Assembly: GCF_000090795.2 (NCBI RefSeq) | Contig: NW_003546256.1 | Span: forward strand, 331,721 to 395,720 | Reading direction: 5' to 3' | From: Amphimedon queenslandica | Taxonomy: Eukaryota > Porifera > Demospongiae > Haplosclerida > Niphatidae | DNA: 64,000 nt | In this document: piece after piece, positions 1 to 11,421 of the stretch | How positions within the stretch are numbered: the stretch's first letter is position 1 | How the letters are laid out: each line of letters starts with the position of its first letter | Made by a program: the position numbers and the translations under genes | Notes under the pieces: model-generated | What the model was told of the DNA's origin: nothing | Database searches by the model: none | The model's input: only the letters and a program-made list of their open reading frames with translations

Positions 1-102
1 ATACTTATATATTGCACCTGCTTCGTCCAAATTAGTAATATCTATACAGCGTAGATGTATATGCAGGTTAAAATGTAAATGAGATATTAAAGTCAAACTA
101 AC

Positions 103-882
103 TGGCACAGTCTAGTATCTGTTGAACTGAGAGTGGAACGAGGGTACCAGTCTTAATGAAATACTGACTTTCAACTGAACCAACGATAGGCCATGGCCAT
201 ACTCCACACTGGCCCTTTACAAAAAATAAATAAATAAATAAATAAATCATTAATGTATTGCACTGACGTACTTGACTTGATACAGGAGTTACAGCTCCTT
301 TCTTTCTCCAATCAATTGAGTTTGGAACATTACCTCCAGTAAGCAAAACTTTGTTGTTATTAGCTTGTGCTGGATGAGATGGGATTTTTTTAAGTTTAGA
401 GAATGCGTCAGCATCCTTAAAAAAACAAAACCATAGATTTAAAAAAATTCATGCAAAAATAGTTTGTGGGACAAAATTTAACGTTGTTTTATCTTTATTG
501 TTTTGAAAAGAATATCTTATTTTGGAAGTTGACCTATTTCACATTTAAAATTCAGTTGTTGTGGAGAAAATTATTTAAAAAATTTTATAGTAGGGAAGTA
601 TAATCTAGCTTAGGTACACATGTTTTGATATTCACTTACAAGATCAGCAAACTCATTCATGGCAACAGTGAATCCAAATTTGTCAGAGTTAGCATTGTGG
701 TTCTCTACAAACTTCTTGTTTGATTCCCAGATGATTTGACGCTCAAGCTCAGTCTCCTTTGTCTCATAGACCTTGTTGTACTTGACTTTCCAGTCCTGGA
801 ACTCTTGTGTATATTCAAACTTGGCAGCAGCTAGAGCTACAAGAGCTAGTGTTAGCACAAACATCACCTTTGATGCAACCAT
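103..882 (-). CDS. Cathepsin L-like papain-family protein, 5' part, active-site Cys absent
   Basis: Three exons are visible (882-640, 415-272, 214-103) and the gene runs off the left edge. Residues 1-20 are a signal peptide (MVASKVMFVLTLALVALAAA). Residues 21-81 are an I29 inhibitor prodomain with an ERFNIN-type helix (ELERQIIWESNKKFVENHN) and a GFTVAMNEFADL segment. The mature domain begins near PNSIDWRKKGAVTPVSSQ. In active family members GQCG is followed by SCWAF, whose Cys is the nucleophile. Here it is followed by VWPWPIVGSVE, so the Cys is gone and the stretch is about one residue shorter. The downstream TGTLVPLSVQQILDCA is ordinary for the family. Frame and splice sites are intact, so this looks like a catalytically dead paralog or decoy rather than obvious debris, but the His/Asn half lies outside the window. 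Sponges are known for Cys-altered cathepsin relatives (silicateins, Cys to Ser), but this residue is not Ser. The ATG at 882 is 131 bp from the divergent oxidoreductase start. Confidence 0.88.
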
Positions 883-1012
883 TTTGGAAAAATTAATGTT
901 AATGATGCAATGGGAGCCGGAGATTGCTCAGCTCAGATTGGGAGTGGCTCGTTATCACATATGCGCACGTGTGAATGTCTTGCTTTGCTGACTGTATAGG
1001 ATTAGCTGGAAG
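883..1012. promoter_or_regulatory. Presumed shared promoter, cathepsin-like / RetSat-like
   Basis: This 130-bp gap separates two divergent start codons (882 on minus, 1013 on plus), so both promoters and 5' UTRs must lie here or overlap the genes. No TATA box is obvious. The call rests on geometry only. Confidence 0.45.
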
Positions 1013-3426
1013 ATGGTTTTGGCCCTTGTTCTTTGGGGATTCGTTCTGCTTCTGCCCCTAGCCTTAGCTTATTACTATATTAAGGATAGCCTTTGGCTAT
1101 TCTCTTCCTCTCCCAAAGGCCAGTCTATATTCGACGAGAAACTAATCATCAACCCGCCGGGAGAGACAGACATCGAGATAGACCAGTCTAAACGTGATGC
1201 TGTACTCAAGAACAGCTTCTCCCCTGACAAAGTCCCCGATAGTCTCGACGCCATTGTTATAGGGAGCGGGTTAGGAGGCCTGAGTGTTGCTTCACTTCTC
1301 TCTAGAGCAGGAAAGAAGGTCCTAGTCCTTGAGCAGCATGACCAGGCCGGGGGCTGCTGTCACGTTTTCATTGACAAAGGATTTGAGTTTGACATAGGGA
1401 TACACTACGTTGGGAAGATGAACCCCGGTAATACTAATCGTATCCTTAGTGACCAGTTGACCAACGGTAAACTACAATGGCTGTCACTGGACGAGACCTA
1501 CGACATGATTGCATTAGGAGAAGAATACTCCAAGAAATACTATGTAAAATCTGGTCGGAAGAAACAAGTTGAGTACTTCATTGAGCAGTTTCCAAAGGAA
1601 GAGAAAGCGATACGTTCCTTTTATAAAAAAATGGAAGATGCTGCAAAAATTTCGTCGATCGTAGGATTACTTAAATTCATTCCAAAGTTTTTGGCAAGGT
1701 TTCTCTTATCGTCTGGGATTTTGATGTGGCTGGTACCGAATCTAAAGTACCTCAAAATGACAGTAGAAGAAGTCCTCAATGAAGTCACTGACAATAAAGA
1801 TCTACGAGCTGTACTTACTTACTGCTTTGGGAATTATGGTAAGAGAGAGAGAGAGGAGGGGTAGCCACTTGGCTTCAGACCATGTTTTGTGGAGTCACAC
1901 TATTTGCATGTAACATGTAATGGTAACAATAAACAAAGACATCTGTTGTAATGTATGTAAGATTAGTCTGCAACAGGGTATTTTGTCAAAAGTGGCTAGG
2001 AGAGATTTTTCCATTTTTATATTTTTTTCTGATGCATATACATGTTTTTATTTTGTGTAAAAAGTTTGAGCTGATTTTGATCAAAATTGGATTTTTAATG
2101 AATTTTTAAAGCTACTCAAAAATCGGGCCAAAGTCCCTGTACTATAGTACAGTGACTTTGGCGAAATTTTGCCAAAAATGGCTAGGTGAGATTTTTCCAT
2201 TTTTATATTTTTCCTGATACATATACATGTTCTTATTTTGTGTAGAAAGTTTGAGCTGATTTTGATTAAAATTGGATTTTTTACGAATTTTTAAAGTTAC
2301 TCAAAAATAGGACCAAAGTCCCTGGACTCTATGATTCTTAATATTATCACTGTCTTTCTCTTCAGGTACTCCTCCAGGAAAAGCTCCATTCTACATGCAC
2401 TCACTACTCCTCCTTCACTTCCTGGATGGGTCATACTACCCAAAAGGCGGATCCAGTGAAATAGCATACAACATCATACCAACCATTGAAGCTTCCGGTG
2501 GGCGTGTGCTAGTAAGAGTGAGGGTCAAGGAGATATTGGTAAAGGGTGGAGCAGCTGTAGGCGTGAAAGTCTCCCGTGGGAAACAAGAATATGAACTATA
2601 TGCTCCTATAGTTATTTCTGACGCCGGACTAACCAATACCGTCACCAAACTGTTGCCAGCAGAGATAGCTAGTCAAACCGGTTTGAGCAAGCTAGTAAAG
2701 AAAGTGAGACCTGGTCCCGGGTTCTTAATGATATTCATAGGGCTGGGCGGGACTAAGGAGGAGCTTGGACTAGCGGCTCAAAACACATGGGCATTCACCG
2801 ACCCTGATGTCATAAAGGTCGTTGAGAAATACTTTGCCCTCTCTGCGGAGGAGGCACGGGACTCAAGCGTACCTCTCATGTTTGTTTCGTTTCCATCGTC
2901 CAAGGACCCGACATTCAACGACCGATATCCGGGGAAATCTACATGCGCAATTGTGACCGTGACCCCATTTGAATGGTTCGAGGAGTGGAAGGGAGAGCAG
3001 GTTCAGAAAAGAGGAGAGGATTATGTTTCGTTCAAGACTAGACTCGGGAGGCGGCTCTGGGAACAGGTCTGTAAGCTCTACCCTCACCTCGAAGATAAGC
3101 TGGAATACATTGAAGTTGGGACTCCATTAAGCAACCAGTTCTACCTGGAGTCTTACAAAGGAGAGGTCTACGGCTTGGATCATGATATCAATCGATTTGA
3201 TCCATCAATCCAGACCGATCTGCGTCCACAGCTACCAGTCGATGGTCTGTATCTGACTGGACAGGACGTGTTCTCTGATGGTTTCTCCGGAGCCATGTTT
3301 GCTGGGCTCATTACTGCTTCGGCCGTACTCAAGAAGAACCTGATGGGAGATTTACAACGACTGAGATCAAAATGGAAAAAGTTGCACCAAGCAAATGGAG
3401 GAGGAGGAGAAAAGAAAACTAACTAG
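1013..3426 (+). CDS. RETSAT: All-trans-retinol 13,14-reductase (retinol saturase)-like FAD oxidoreductase
   Basis: Two exons (1013-1838, 2366-3426) encode 628 aa, close to the usual length of about 610. The family saturates the 13,14 double bond of retinol at the ER membrane and is related to bacterial phytoene desaturases. Residues 1-25 form a hydrophobic N-terminal anchor (MVLALVLWGFVLLLPLALAY). Near residue 85 is the dinucleotide-binding motif GSGLGGLSVASLLSRAGKK, followed by VLVLEQHDQAGGCCHVF. The C-terminal FAD region contains DGLYLTGQDVFSDGFSGAMF. The protein ends in KKTN, which fits the KKxx dilysine ER-retrieval signal and supports ER residence. The single intron carries two units of the palindrome-linked repeat. 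The gene is divergent from the cathepsin-like gene and tail to tail with the formin. Substrate specificity (retinol or other carotenoid) cannot be read from sequence. Confidence 0.93.
1975..2335. repeat. Palindrome-linked repeat, type A, about two units
   Basis: Inside the RetSat intron. Two CCCTGTACT-type junctions (CCT at 2136 and 2321) lie 185 bp apart. Each unit carries 'gatacatatacatgtt.ttat.ttgtgta.aaagtttgagctgatt'. Other copies occur throughout the window. Confidence 0.8.
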
Positions 3427-3729
3427 AAGAGGAATTAGTAAAAGAAATAACATTAGAACTGCTAGCTGTGATGTGCATACATGTACATGTTTTAGCTGAT
3501 TCTGTCAAAATTTTCTTACAAATACTTAATTATTAATTAATTAATACAGCATTTATACACGTCATTAGGAAATAATAACATATACAGCAATTTTAAAAAT
3601 TTAATAGTGACCAGTCTAAAATGTGAGAGAATTATCCAATTAAAAAACAAAGACACAAAATAAATCAATCAAAAAATTACACACCCATTTGTTGTTAATA
3701 TACATGTGGTTATTACACCATTATAGATG
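3427..3729. other. Tail-to-tail intergenic spacer, RetSat/formin
   Basis: AT-rich spacer holding both 3' UTRs. An AATAAA lies near 3660 on the plus strand and could serve RetSat. No coding potential or repeat family was recognised. Confidence 0.5.
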
Positions 3730-4232
3730 TTATCTCCTTGTGTTGACATGTACTTCAGGGCCAAGGCTTGACTGTGATGTTGCAGGCAAAATCAAACGAC
3801 TCTTTCTGTACTCCTTAGGCTTGAAAGCATTTGATTTAAGTTCAGTGATCAACATATCAATGGCTCCATCATAAACCTGCTGTAATACTTCTAAGCCTCC
3901 TTCATCTTCGGCCTGCTGTTCCTGCAACAGCTGACAGGAGAGAGAAAAAGGATAAAATATGTAAATTACTGTAGTGCAATGATAGTGTCAACAACTAAAC
4001 ATAGGTGTCAATTAGTTGCCTTCTGTTACAAGGAGGAGGGACAGACATTAAATAATGTACTTACCTGTTGTCTCCTTTGAGCTTCTTCTGCCCGTCTAGC
4101 CTGAGGAGAGAGAGAGGGGGGGGGGAAGGAAGAGAGAGAGAAGGAAACATTAAATTATATATTATATACATTAGTTTTTACCATTTCTTCTCTTCTAGCT
4201 CTCTCAATGTTTTCAGAATCAGCTTTCTATTA

Positions 4233-4263
<31 letters not shown>

Positions 4264-7200
4264 ATGGATATACATGTCATTAATAATTCTCAAACCTTAA
4301 GTGATGCTATGAATCTTTGCAATACGGGAAAGATCGTGTTTGGTTGAGCTAATTTAGGATTCTCGCCAAAATATTGTACCAACTCAGTAAAAACATCCTA
4401 TAGTAAAATATTACACATGTATAAACCAAGAACATGTACATGTACATGTACATACGATAAATTATTTGGCAGCTGCACTTACTTTAGCTGTTTGATAGTC
4501 TGCCTCAACTTTTGTTATTTTTGGCTCATAGTCCAAACAAAAATTCTACAATAGAAGACACACGAATGTCACAAACATCAATCATTAGTTTAATAGAGAG
4601 AATTGCCCAGTGTGTGTGTATGTGTATAAGTGTTTGTTTACTTTTAATTTTTTGTTTTGTTTATTGTTTACGAGTTCACCAGTAGCCAATTTCATTCCTT
4701 TAATAAATTCCCTTACATCAGCACCCAATAAATCAAGATTAACTGGAGAGAGAGAGAGAGAGGAGGAGGTAAAATATAATTAATTGTACATTTTTTCAAA
4801 ACAGCATCCAGAACTAACCTGACCCTGCCTTTTCTAAATATGCTAACTCGTTAATGGCATCAAGTGAATGAGGATATTGACTGCGCAATACGTCAGCAAC
4901 GAAATGTAACAGTGTGAACTTCTTGTCAGCTGGAGATCTGAATTCTGTTAACTATGATAGGAAGAAAAAAATATTAATCTTGACACATGCATATACAGTC
5001 AAAAAATGGCTCCAAAATCACCCCGAATTTTTATTACATTTTCTGATACATATTGATGCCCTTATGCTGTGTAGAAAGTTTGAGTTGATTCCGAACTCAA
5101 ATTTCTGAGTTATGACCATTTTAAAAAATGGGCCAATTTTCGAAAATTTCCCTGTACTATAGCCCATGGTTTTTTCCGAAAAATGGCTCCAAAATCACCC
5201 CGAATTTTTATTACATTTTTTGATACATATCAATGCCATTATGCTGTGTAGAAAGTTTGAGTTGATTCCGAACTCAAATTTCTGAGTTATGACCATTTTA
5301 AAAAATGGGCCAATTTTCGAAAATTTCCCTGTACTATAGCCCATGGTTTTTTCCGAAAAATGGCTCCAAAATCACCCCCAATTTTTATTACATTTTTTGA
5401 TACATATCAATGCCATTATGCTGTGTAGAAAGTTTGAGCTGACTCCGAGCTCAAATTTTTGAATTATGACCATTTTTAAAAATGGGCCGATTTTCAAAAA
5501 TTTCCCTGTACTATAGCCCATGGTTTTTTTCCAAAAAATGGCTCCAAAATCACCCCCCATTTTTATTACATTTTCTGATACATATTGATGTCCTTATGCT
5601 GTGTAGAAAGTTTGAGCTAATTCCGACTTAAATTTTTCGAGTTATGGCCATTTTAAAATGGATCATGCTAAAATCATCAATTTTTAATATAATTTTTCTG
5701 ATACATACAGCAAGACTGGATATAGACTATGTAACAAAGTTTAAGCTGGTTTTTCAAGCACAAAAAAATTTTCAATTAAGTTACAAAATAATTAAGTAAC
5801 TTACAATATCAAAAGACTGGAATTTAAACCCGTAAACTCCACCCCTTTTACTGCTGTTAATATAATTTCCAAATGCCAGAATAACCTAAACACATTTTAG
5901 TCAGTTGACAGCAATGTGATATATACTGACCTCCACAATCTTTTTGAAGTTTTCACTATTAAGAACCGACTTAGAAGCAGCAATGACAGCATCTATTTGC
6001 TAAAAAATAATAATAAATAAATAATAATAATATTTAATAATATCTCACTAACCGGTGCTGCAAGCTGTAAATCGTCGTCAAGGTTACCCATGAATATAAT
6101 AACTTGTAGGCGTGGCTTCAGTCTCTCAATATTATACAACTAATAATGATAATAATAATAAATTAATTCCTTATCACCTAGCTCTAGCTCCCTTACGTCA
6201 AATAGGAATTTATCGTCAGGTGGGAGGAGCTTTGGGTCTTTCTTATCCTTGAGATATTCCTGAAACTTCTTCACTTCATCGTCGTTTGGTAAAACTTTAA
6301 TTAAAATCTCTGCCATTTCTACACTAAACAACTCAAGATCCATCCTAACAATAAAAAATTTTTTATTGGAAGTACTAAAAAACAAATTCTAGTGCTTTTG
6401 ATGCATCTCTATAATCAAAACATTTTCGTTACATTTTGTAACTCTATATTAACTTATGCGTCGTTTTCAAATAGCAATTTGCTAAATTATCAAGTGCAAG
6501 GACTTTTAATTAATAATTAAGGGGCTCACTCACCCATATATCTGCTGTTTTATTGTATCAGTAGGTGCAGATACTTTCCTTCTAGCGATAGCAACATTCT
6601 GTAGTCTCTTTGGCTCCAATAAACTAGCCTCCAGGCTCCTCCCAGCTGCCCCGCCCAGACTAGACGTCACTGCACCCTTAGCCTGTGAAGAAGGAGAGCC
6701 TTTAGTTCTCACGGTAGTCCCAGACAACCCCCCGGACACGAGTTTGAACTTCTCTTCAAAGGAAGAAAAGTCAAGGGAATTGAGTATCTTCTCATCATCA
6801 ATGGAGTTGAAGATAGTCCCAGAGACTTGAGTGGCTGGGAGAGAGACCCAATTGAGAACAGGTAGCTTGTGAGTGGTTTGTATCTTACGCTTCCCTTGAA
6901 CATCTGGAGAGAGCAAAAATTAATTTGATGATAATTTTATTTTGTTCTTACTTATTCCTTTCTTTCCGAACCCAAAAGGTGGCGGTGGTGGCACGCCCCC
7001 TCCACCAGGGGGAGGGGGAGGAGGAGGAGGTCCCCCTCCGGGTAGAGGAGGAGGGGGAGGAGGAGGGGCTCCGCCTGGTAGAGGAGGTGGGGGAGGAGGA
7101 GGAGCTCCGCCCGGTAAAGGGGGAGGAGGGGGTACTCCCCCTGGGGGAGGAGGAGGAGGAGGGGGAGGTGGGGGAGGGAGGCCAACAGGAGATGCAGCTG

Positions 7201-9616
7201 CTTGTTCAGCTATTAGTACACTTTGTCTCTTAACATCCTCTAAACTTCTCTTTAACTCTGCCACTTGCTTCTCTAGATCAGCTAAAAAACAAAAGCAGGA
7301 CTCATAATTAAACCCATCCACCACAGACCCATTCCTTACCTATCTTTTTCAATGACTGGAATTCAATTTCGGAATGTCTTTCCTCGACCTGGTTACAAAA
7401 CAGGACAATAAGGACGTGCTTAGTGTAATTGCTTCCTTTTTCACTTTCGCATTCTTCCCGATCCACTTTTAAACGTGTGTACTTAATTTTAATTCAATTA
7501 TATCATTTTTGTGACACTTGCATGGCTTTGCTAACTTTACTGATTTGCTATATTCAACAATGACAAACTTCATGCATCATCTTAAAGGAACCCTCAATAA
7601 AAATTTGCTACTGTACTTGTACTTGTATATAATTAATTAATTACTTCGATCATTTCTTTCTTCATTGCTTCCACCAATGCCAGTGCCTCATGTTTAGACT
7701 GTGATTCCTCCACCAGCTGCTCAACGTTGAAATAGTTCTCCTCGTAGGCCTGTATCTGGTCAAGTAAATGAGGAGCAGAGTCACGAGAGACCTTTAAAAA
7801 CTAGTAGACAAATAATAATAATAATAAGTATAATTTCTTATTTCTTAGCTCTTTCTCTCCCTCCCCTCTCCCTCTACCTGTAAATACTCATCCAGTCCCA
7901 ATTCAGTGAACTCGTATTGGAGGTGTACCCGAAAGTTGACATCTTCTGCCGAGTGTACAACAACGTTGATGAAGTTCATGCAGGCGAGCTGGAACTCGGT
8001 CGAGACTGACTTGAAATCCATAAAGTATTTCAGAAGAGACTCAAACCGTCTCTGCTCGTTGAACTCTCTCTTGAACGTGTCGACTGCTTCTAGCACTTTA
8101 AGATGGCCGCCGCGGACTAGACACACGGCAGCTAAAAGCTCTACCACAGTGACTATAGTCCTGAGAGAGAGGGGGAGAAGGAAAAGTGAAGGAAGAGACA
8201 GCATAATTGTTATTATAGTAACACACACACGCTACCATACGTGTGCATATACACACACACAGAGATGCCTACACAAGGGCATACGTACACACATGGACAT
8301 GCCACATATTTACATGTACACACACAATATGTGTACACAAACAAGCCACACTAGCCCGTCTGTTTACTTTTGTGTTCCAAAAAACATGGAGAGGACCATG
8401 ACCGAGACAGCCTCTTTGTCTTTCATGATGGCTGAAAAACCATGCTATAGGGAGAGAGAGAGAGAGAGGGGGAGGGAAGAGATGGAGAAAGAAAGAATTT
8501 TAATGACTCATGAAATAATCGAACCATGTACATGTATGTCCAATTGCCCATAAATAGTTAATCTGCTTTTGTTAATTAATTTAAAAATTTACACGTCATG
8601 CGTGCACAATAGATACATACATGTACATGTACATGTACATGTAATATTCAATGTATGGAATACTGTCATTAAATTATATCATGGATCTAGTTGTGTTTTT
8701 CAAACATCAATTAGTAAACAAAGGTCCATTTAAGACTATCAGGTTACATTATTACTATTGAAATTGACTGGATCGCTATTCACATAAGGTAAACACATCC
8801 ATTGATAGAGTAAGAAACACATTAAAGTTTGAATTTCAAATATTGTGCCACAATTAGAATAATGAAAGAATGTTACAGTTTTTATTAATAGTGATACTAA
8901 CTGCTGATACTTCCCATGCTTCACAGATACACTAAATACCAACATAGTAACAGTAGTGACTGTAGCCTCTTTATTAAGGACACCATTGGGCCCCCACTAC
9001 CTGCCCTTGATACAGAGGTGTCCTCATCTCAGAGGTACTTTTGTATAGGTACCAATTGGGACATTACACTAATATCCTTTATAAAAGTGTCCTTATTATA
9101 GAGGTGTCCTTACTATAGAGGATACAGAGTATTAATAACTCACAGCATTATTCATCAGAGCCTTCATACAAAGGACACAAACGTGAACATCAGAAGTCTC
9201 AGCTACAACTACGTCTTTCCCTCCACCTCTCCCTGGACCCGGGGGGCCCCCTCCATTTAATAAACTATATAGCGGATTAATTTGATTAGGGGGAGGAAGT
9301 GATAGTGAAGATGATGCATTGATGCCGCTGTCAAGACTGTGAGCCCGTCCTAAAGTGGACGATCCTCTTCTGGTGAGTGCCTTGAGTTTACTAAAAGCAA
9401 ATTAATAATAGCATGAGCAAAGGCAGTTTGAGGGTGTGTCAATGGGTGTGGTCAATGTTGCCAAGCGTAACTCTAGTGTATGCCAGAAAATATTATGTCA
9501 TTTTAAAGAATGCAGGGAGTGGTCAAAATATATATAGAGAAAGATTTGGCTTAGGGCTCAAAATATGCTACCTTAAAGCTTTCTCTCTGTCTCTCAATAT
9601 TTTCTCTTCTTTTTCC

Positions 9617-9650
<34 letters not shown>

Positions 9651-11011
9651 ATCATTCTCCAAATTTGGTCAATTGTGACTACAGTAGTGTTTTCACTATA
9701 GCTGATGTGTAACTTGATTACATTTCACAATAACAATAAGAATATTCATTAATTATTTTATTTCTTTACCCTTTCTTTTCCAAGTCATAACGGAACTTCA
9801 TATATTGTACAAGTTTTTGTAAACCGGCATTATTGTCTGCTAAAAAATCCTGGACCCAGCTAATAATATAATAAAAAATAAATAAAACTGATGATGTACT
9901 ACCTCTCTCTTTCTCTCTCTCTCTCCCTCACCTTATTTTATTGGTCCTAAGAGATATTTCCAAGCCTCTTAAATACTGCACAGTGTCTTGTGATCGCTTC
10001 CTTGCTTTCTATAGTGTACACAAATAAATAGTAACCCAAGTATAGTAATAATGGTGCCATATACTACAGTGTAACCTCTCTTACTACTATACTGCATTGC
10101 AGCCTCTCTTTACTTAGGACAATACCACTTGTCCTTGATACATAGATGTCCTCATTTCAGAGGCACTCTTGTTTAATTTGTAGCAATTGGGCCATTACAA
10201 AAATACATATCTCACTCCTTATCACAAAGAGGTTGGATTGTATGTACTATAATGATAATTTATATTAATAAATTACTTTGATGTTTTCAGCTTCGAGTAC
10301 ATGAGCAAATTTTGATATGTAGAATTTTGGTGGGAACTGATGGTGGGTCTGTCTCCTGTTGTGATCCCTCACCATTAACTTTTTCTTCTCCTCTGAGCTG
10401 TTTAATACAACACTTTTCTTATCATCTGGTAGATCCAATGATGCCTTAGAGAGAGGGAGGGAAATTAAAAGAGAGGGGGATTTCATAAAAGGATAATGGG
10501 GGACGGGGGCATCGATTATCGAAGTGAAAGGGATGCAATCAATATTTATATTTATAATATAAAAAATGTTTACGGGTCCAATTACAAAACCAAAGAACAG
10601 CTGCAAACAGACTTTGTACACAAATGACTAGGCACAAATGGAAGAGCCCATGCATGAAACGAATATAATATACTAGCAAAATATACTGAGACTAATGGTA
10701 TCCTGATAATACACTGCTAGTATACTAAAAACACTGATAATAAATTTATAACACTCTTTGCTCTCTATCAAGTCTGTGTGTAAATTCAAAGGTTTTGGGA
10801 ATAATGAAATAGTTGGAAAAGTGTAACTATACACATTGTACATATTGATAAGGCAGAGAAGGATAATGTTACAATAATTTAATATTGTCTCTCTCCCTCT
10901 TACCACAATCTGTTCAAATGTATAATCCAGTTCTTCCTGTGTAGTAAAATGGTCGCTGATCCTATCTCCAACCATCATGCGGGACGAGTCGTTTGAATGA
11001 CTGTTACCCAT
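3730..11011 (-). CDS. FMNL: FMNL-type formin (formin-like, Diaphanous-related)
   Basis: Twenty-two exons close in frame to 1003 aa: 11011-10904, 10444-10277, 10008-9932, 9859-9770, 9390-9144, 8444-8368, 8160-7878, 7791-7645, 7388-7340, 7281-6952, 6903-6534, 6344-6197, 6139-6053, 5999-5931, 5885-5805, 4951-4819, 4742-4642, 4545-4483, 4397-4296, 4226-4182, 4100-4065, 3930-3730. The family nucleates and elongates actin filaments. MGNSHS fits an N-myristoylation signal, as in vertebrate FMNLs. The GBD/FH3 region (to about residue 400) contains [18 protein letters not shown] and [15 protein letters not shown]. Exon 10 encodes the FH1 domain, with runs of up to 12 prolines. FH2 (about 530-910) has [19 protein letters not shown] and [16 protein letters not shown]. 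The last exon holds a DAD-like autoinhibitory segment ([14 protein letters not shown]) followed by basic residues. The EISLRTN and MGN features favour FMNL over DAAM or DIAPH. Intron 15 contains a satellite-like array. Confidence 0.95.
4985..5760. repeat. Palindrome-linked repeat, type B, tandem array of about four units
   Basis: In formin intron 15. Junctions 'CCTGTACTATAGCCCATGG' have CCT at 5151, 5328 and 5505, an exact 177-bp period. Units are highly alike, so the array is recent or homogenised. The same type recurs at 49.0-50.1 kb. Confidence 0.9.
8965..9128. repeat. Short 'AACCTCT' element copy (partial)
   Basis: In a formin intron. It contains 'gaggtgtcctcat.tcagaggtactttt' and 'gtccttattatagaggtgtcc', shared with about eight other places in the window. 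It lacks a clear pair of ends. Confidence 0.6.
10066..10242. mobile_element. Best-preserved copy of TA-flanked 'CAGTGTAACCTCT' MITE
   Basis: About 175 bp in a formin intron. Its left end CAGTGTAACCTCT and right end AGAGGTTGGATTG are imperfect inverted repeats (revcomp CAATCCAACCTCT), each bordered by TA. There is no coding capacity. TA duplications and short inverted ends suggest a Tc1/mariner-type non-autonomous element; the class is inferred. Confidence 0.6.
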
Positions 11012-11421
11012 GATGGAATGCCACTGTGACCTTCTGCTTTAATGTGTAGGTAAATGGATATATCCTTCTATAAGTCGGATTGTATCTCTTAGCTTCTTCT
11101 TTCTCCTGTCTCTCTCTAGGGAAAAGAAAGAGAGAATTGGAATGACAAAACGAAAGCAACTAAAAGATCTACACTGCAAGCATGATTAATAATTAACTTT
11201 AATATTAATTAATAAATTTATTAACCACGCCCATCAAACTGAATATTATTTAAAATATTTATTTTTATTATAAATTATTTTTTAGCTATCATAATGAACA
11301 AAGGGAAGTAAAAAATAAACAGCTGTGCAATGTGCATTGCAATAATAATAAAACGTAATAATTTTGCTGAAATTATAATATCATGTATTGTTAATTTTCA
11401 CATAATTATAAAAAATTTTTT
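11012..11421. other. Spacer between integrin alpha A stop and formin start
   Basis: Both neighbours are on the minus strand, so this holds the alpha A 3' UTR and the formin promoter/5' UTR. It is very AT-rich with runs of TTAATTAA. No ORF or recognised repeat. Confidence 0.5.

Noticed and set aside
6942-7307. Long plus-strand Gly-rich ORF
   Set aside because: Antisense of the formin FH1 polyproline exon (6952-7281); a shadow caused by CCN/GGN codons.
7906-8553. 215-codon plus-strand ORF
   Set aside because: Lies opposite formin exons 6-7 with repeat-rich tail; the minus-strand exons have family motifs and clean splice sites.
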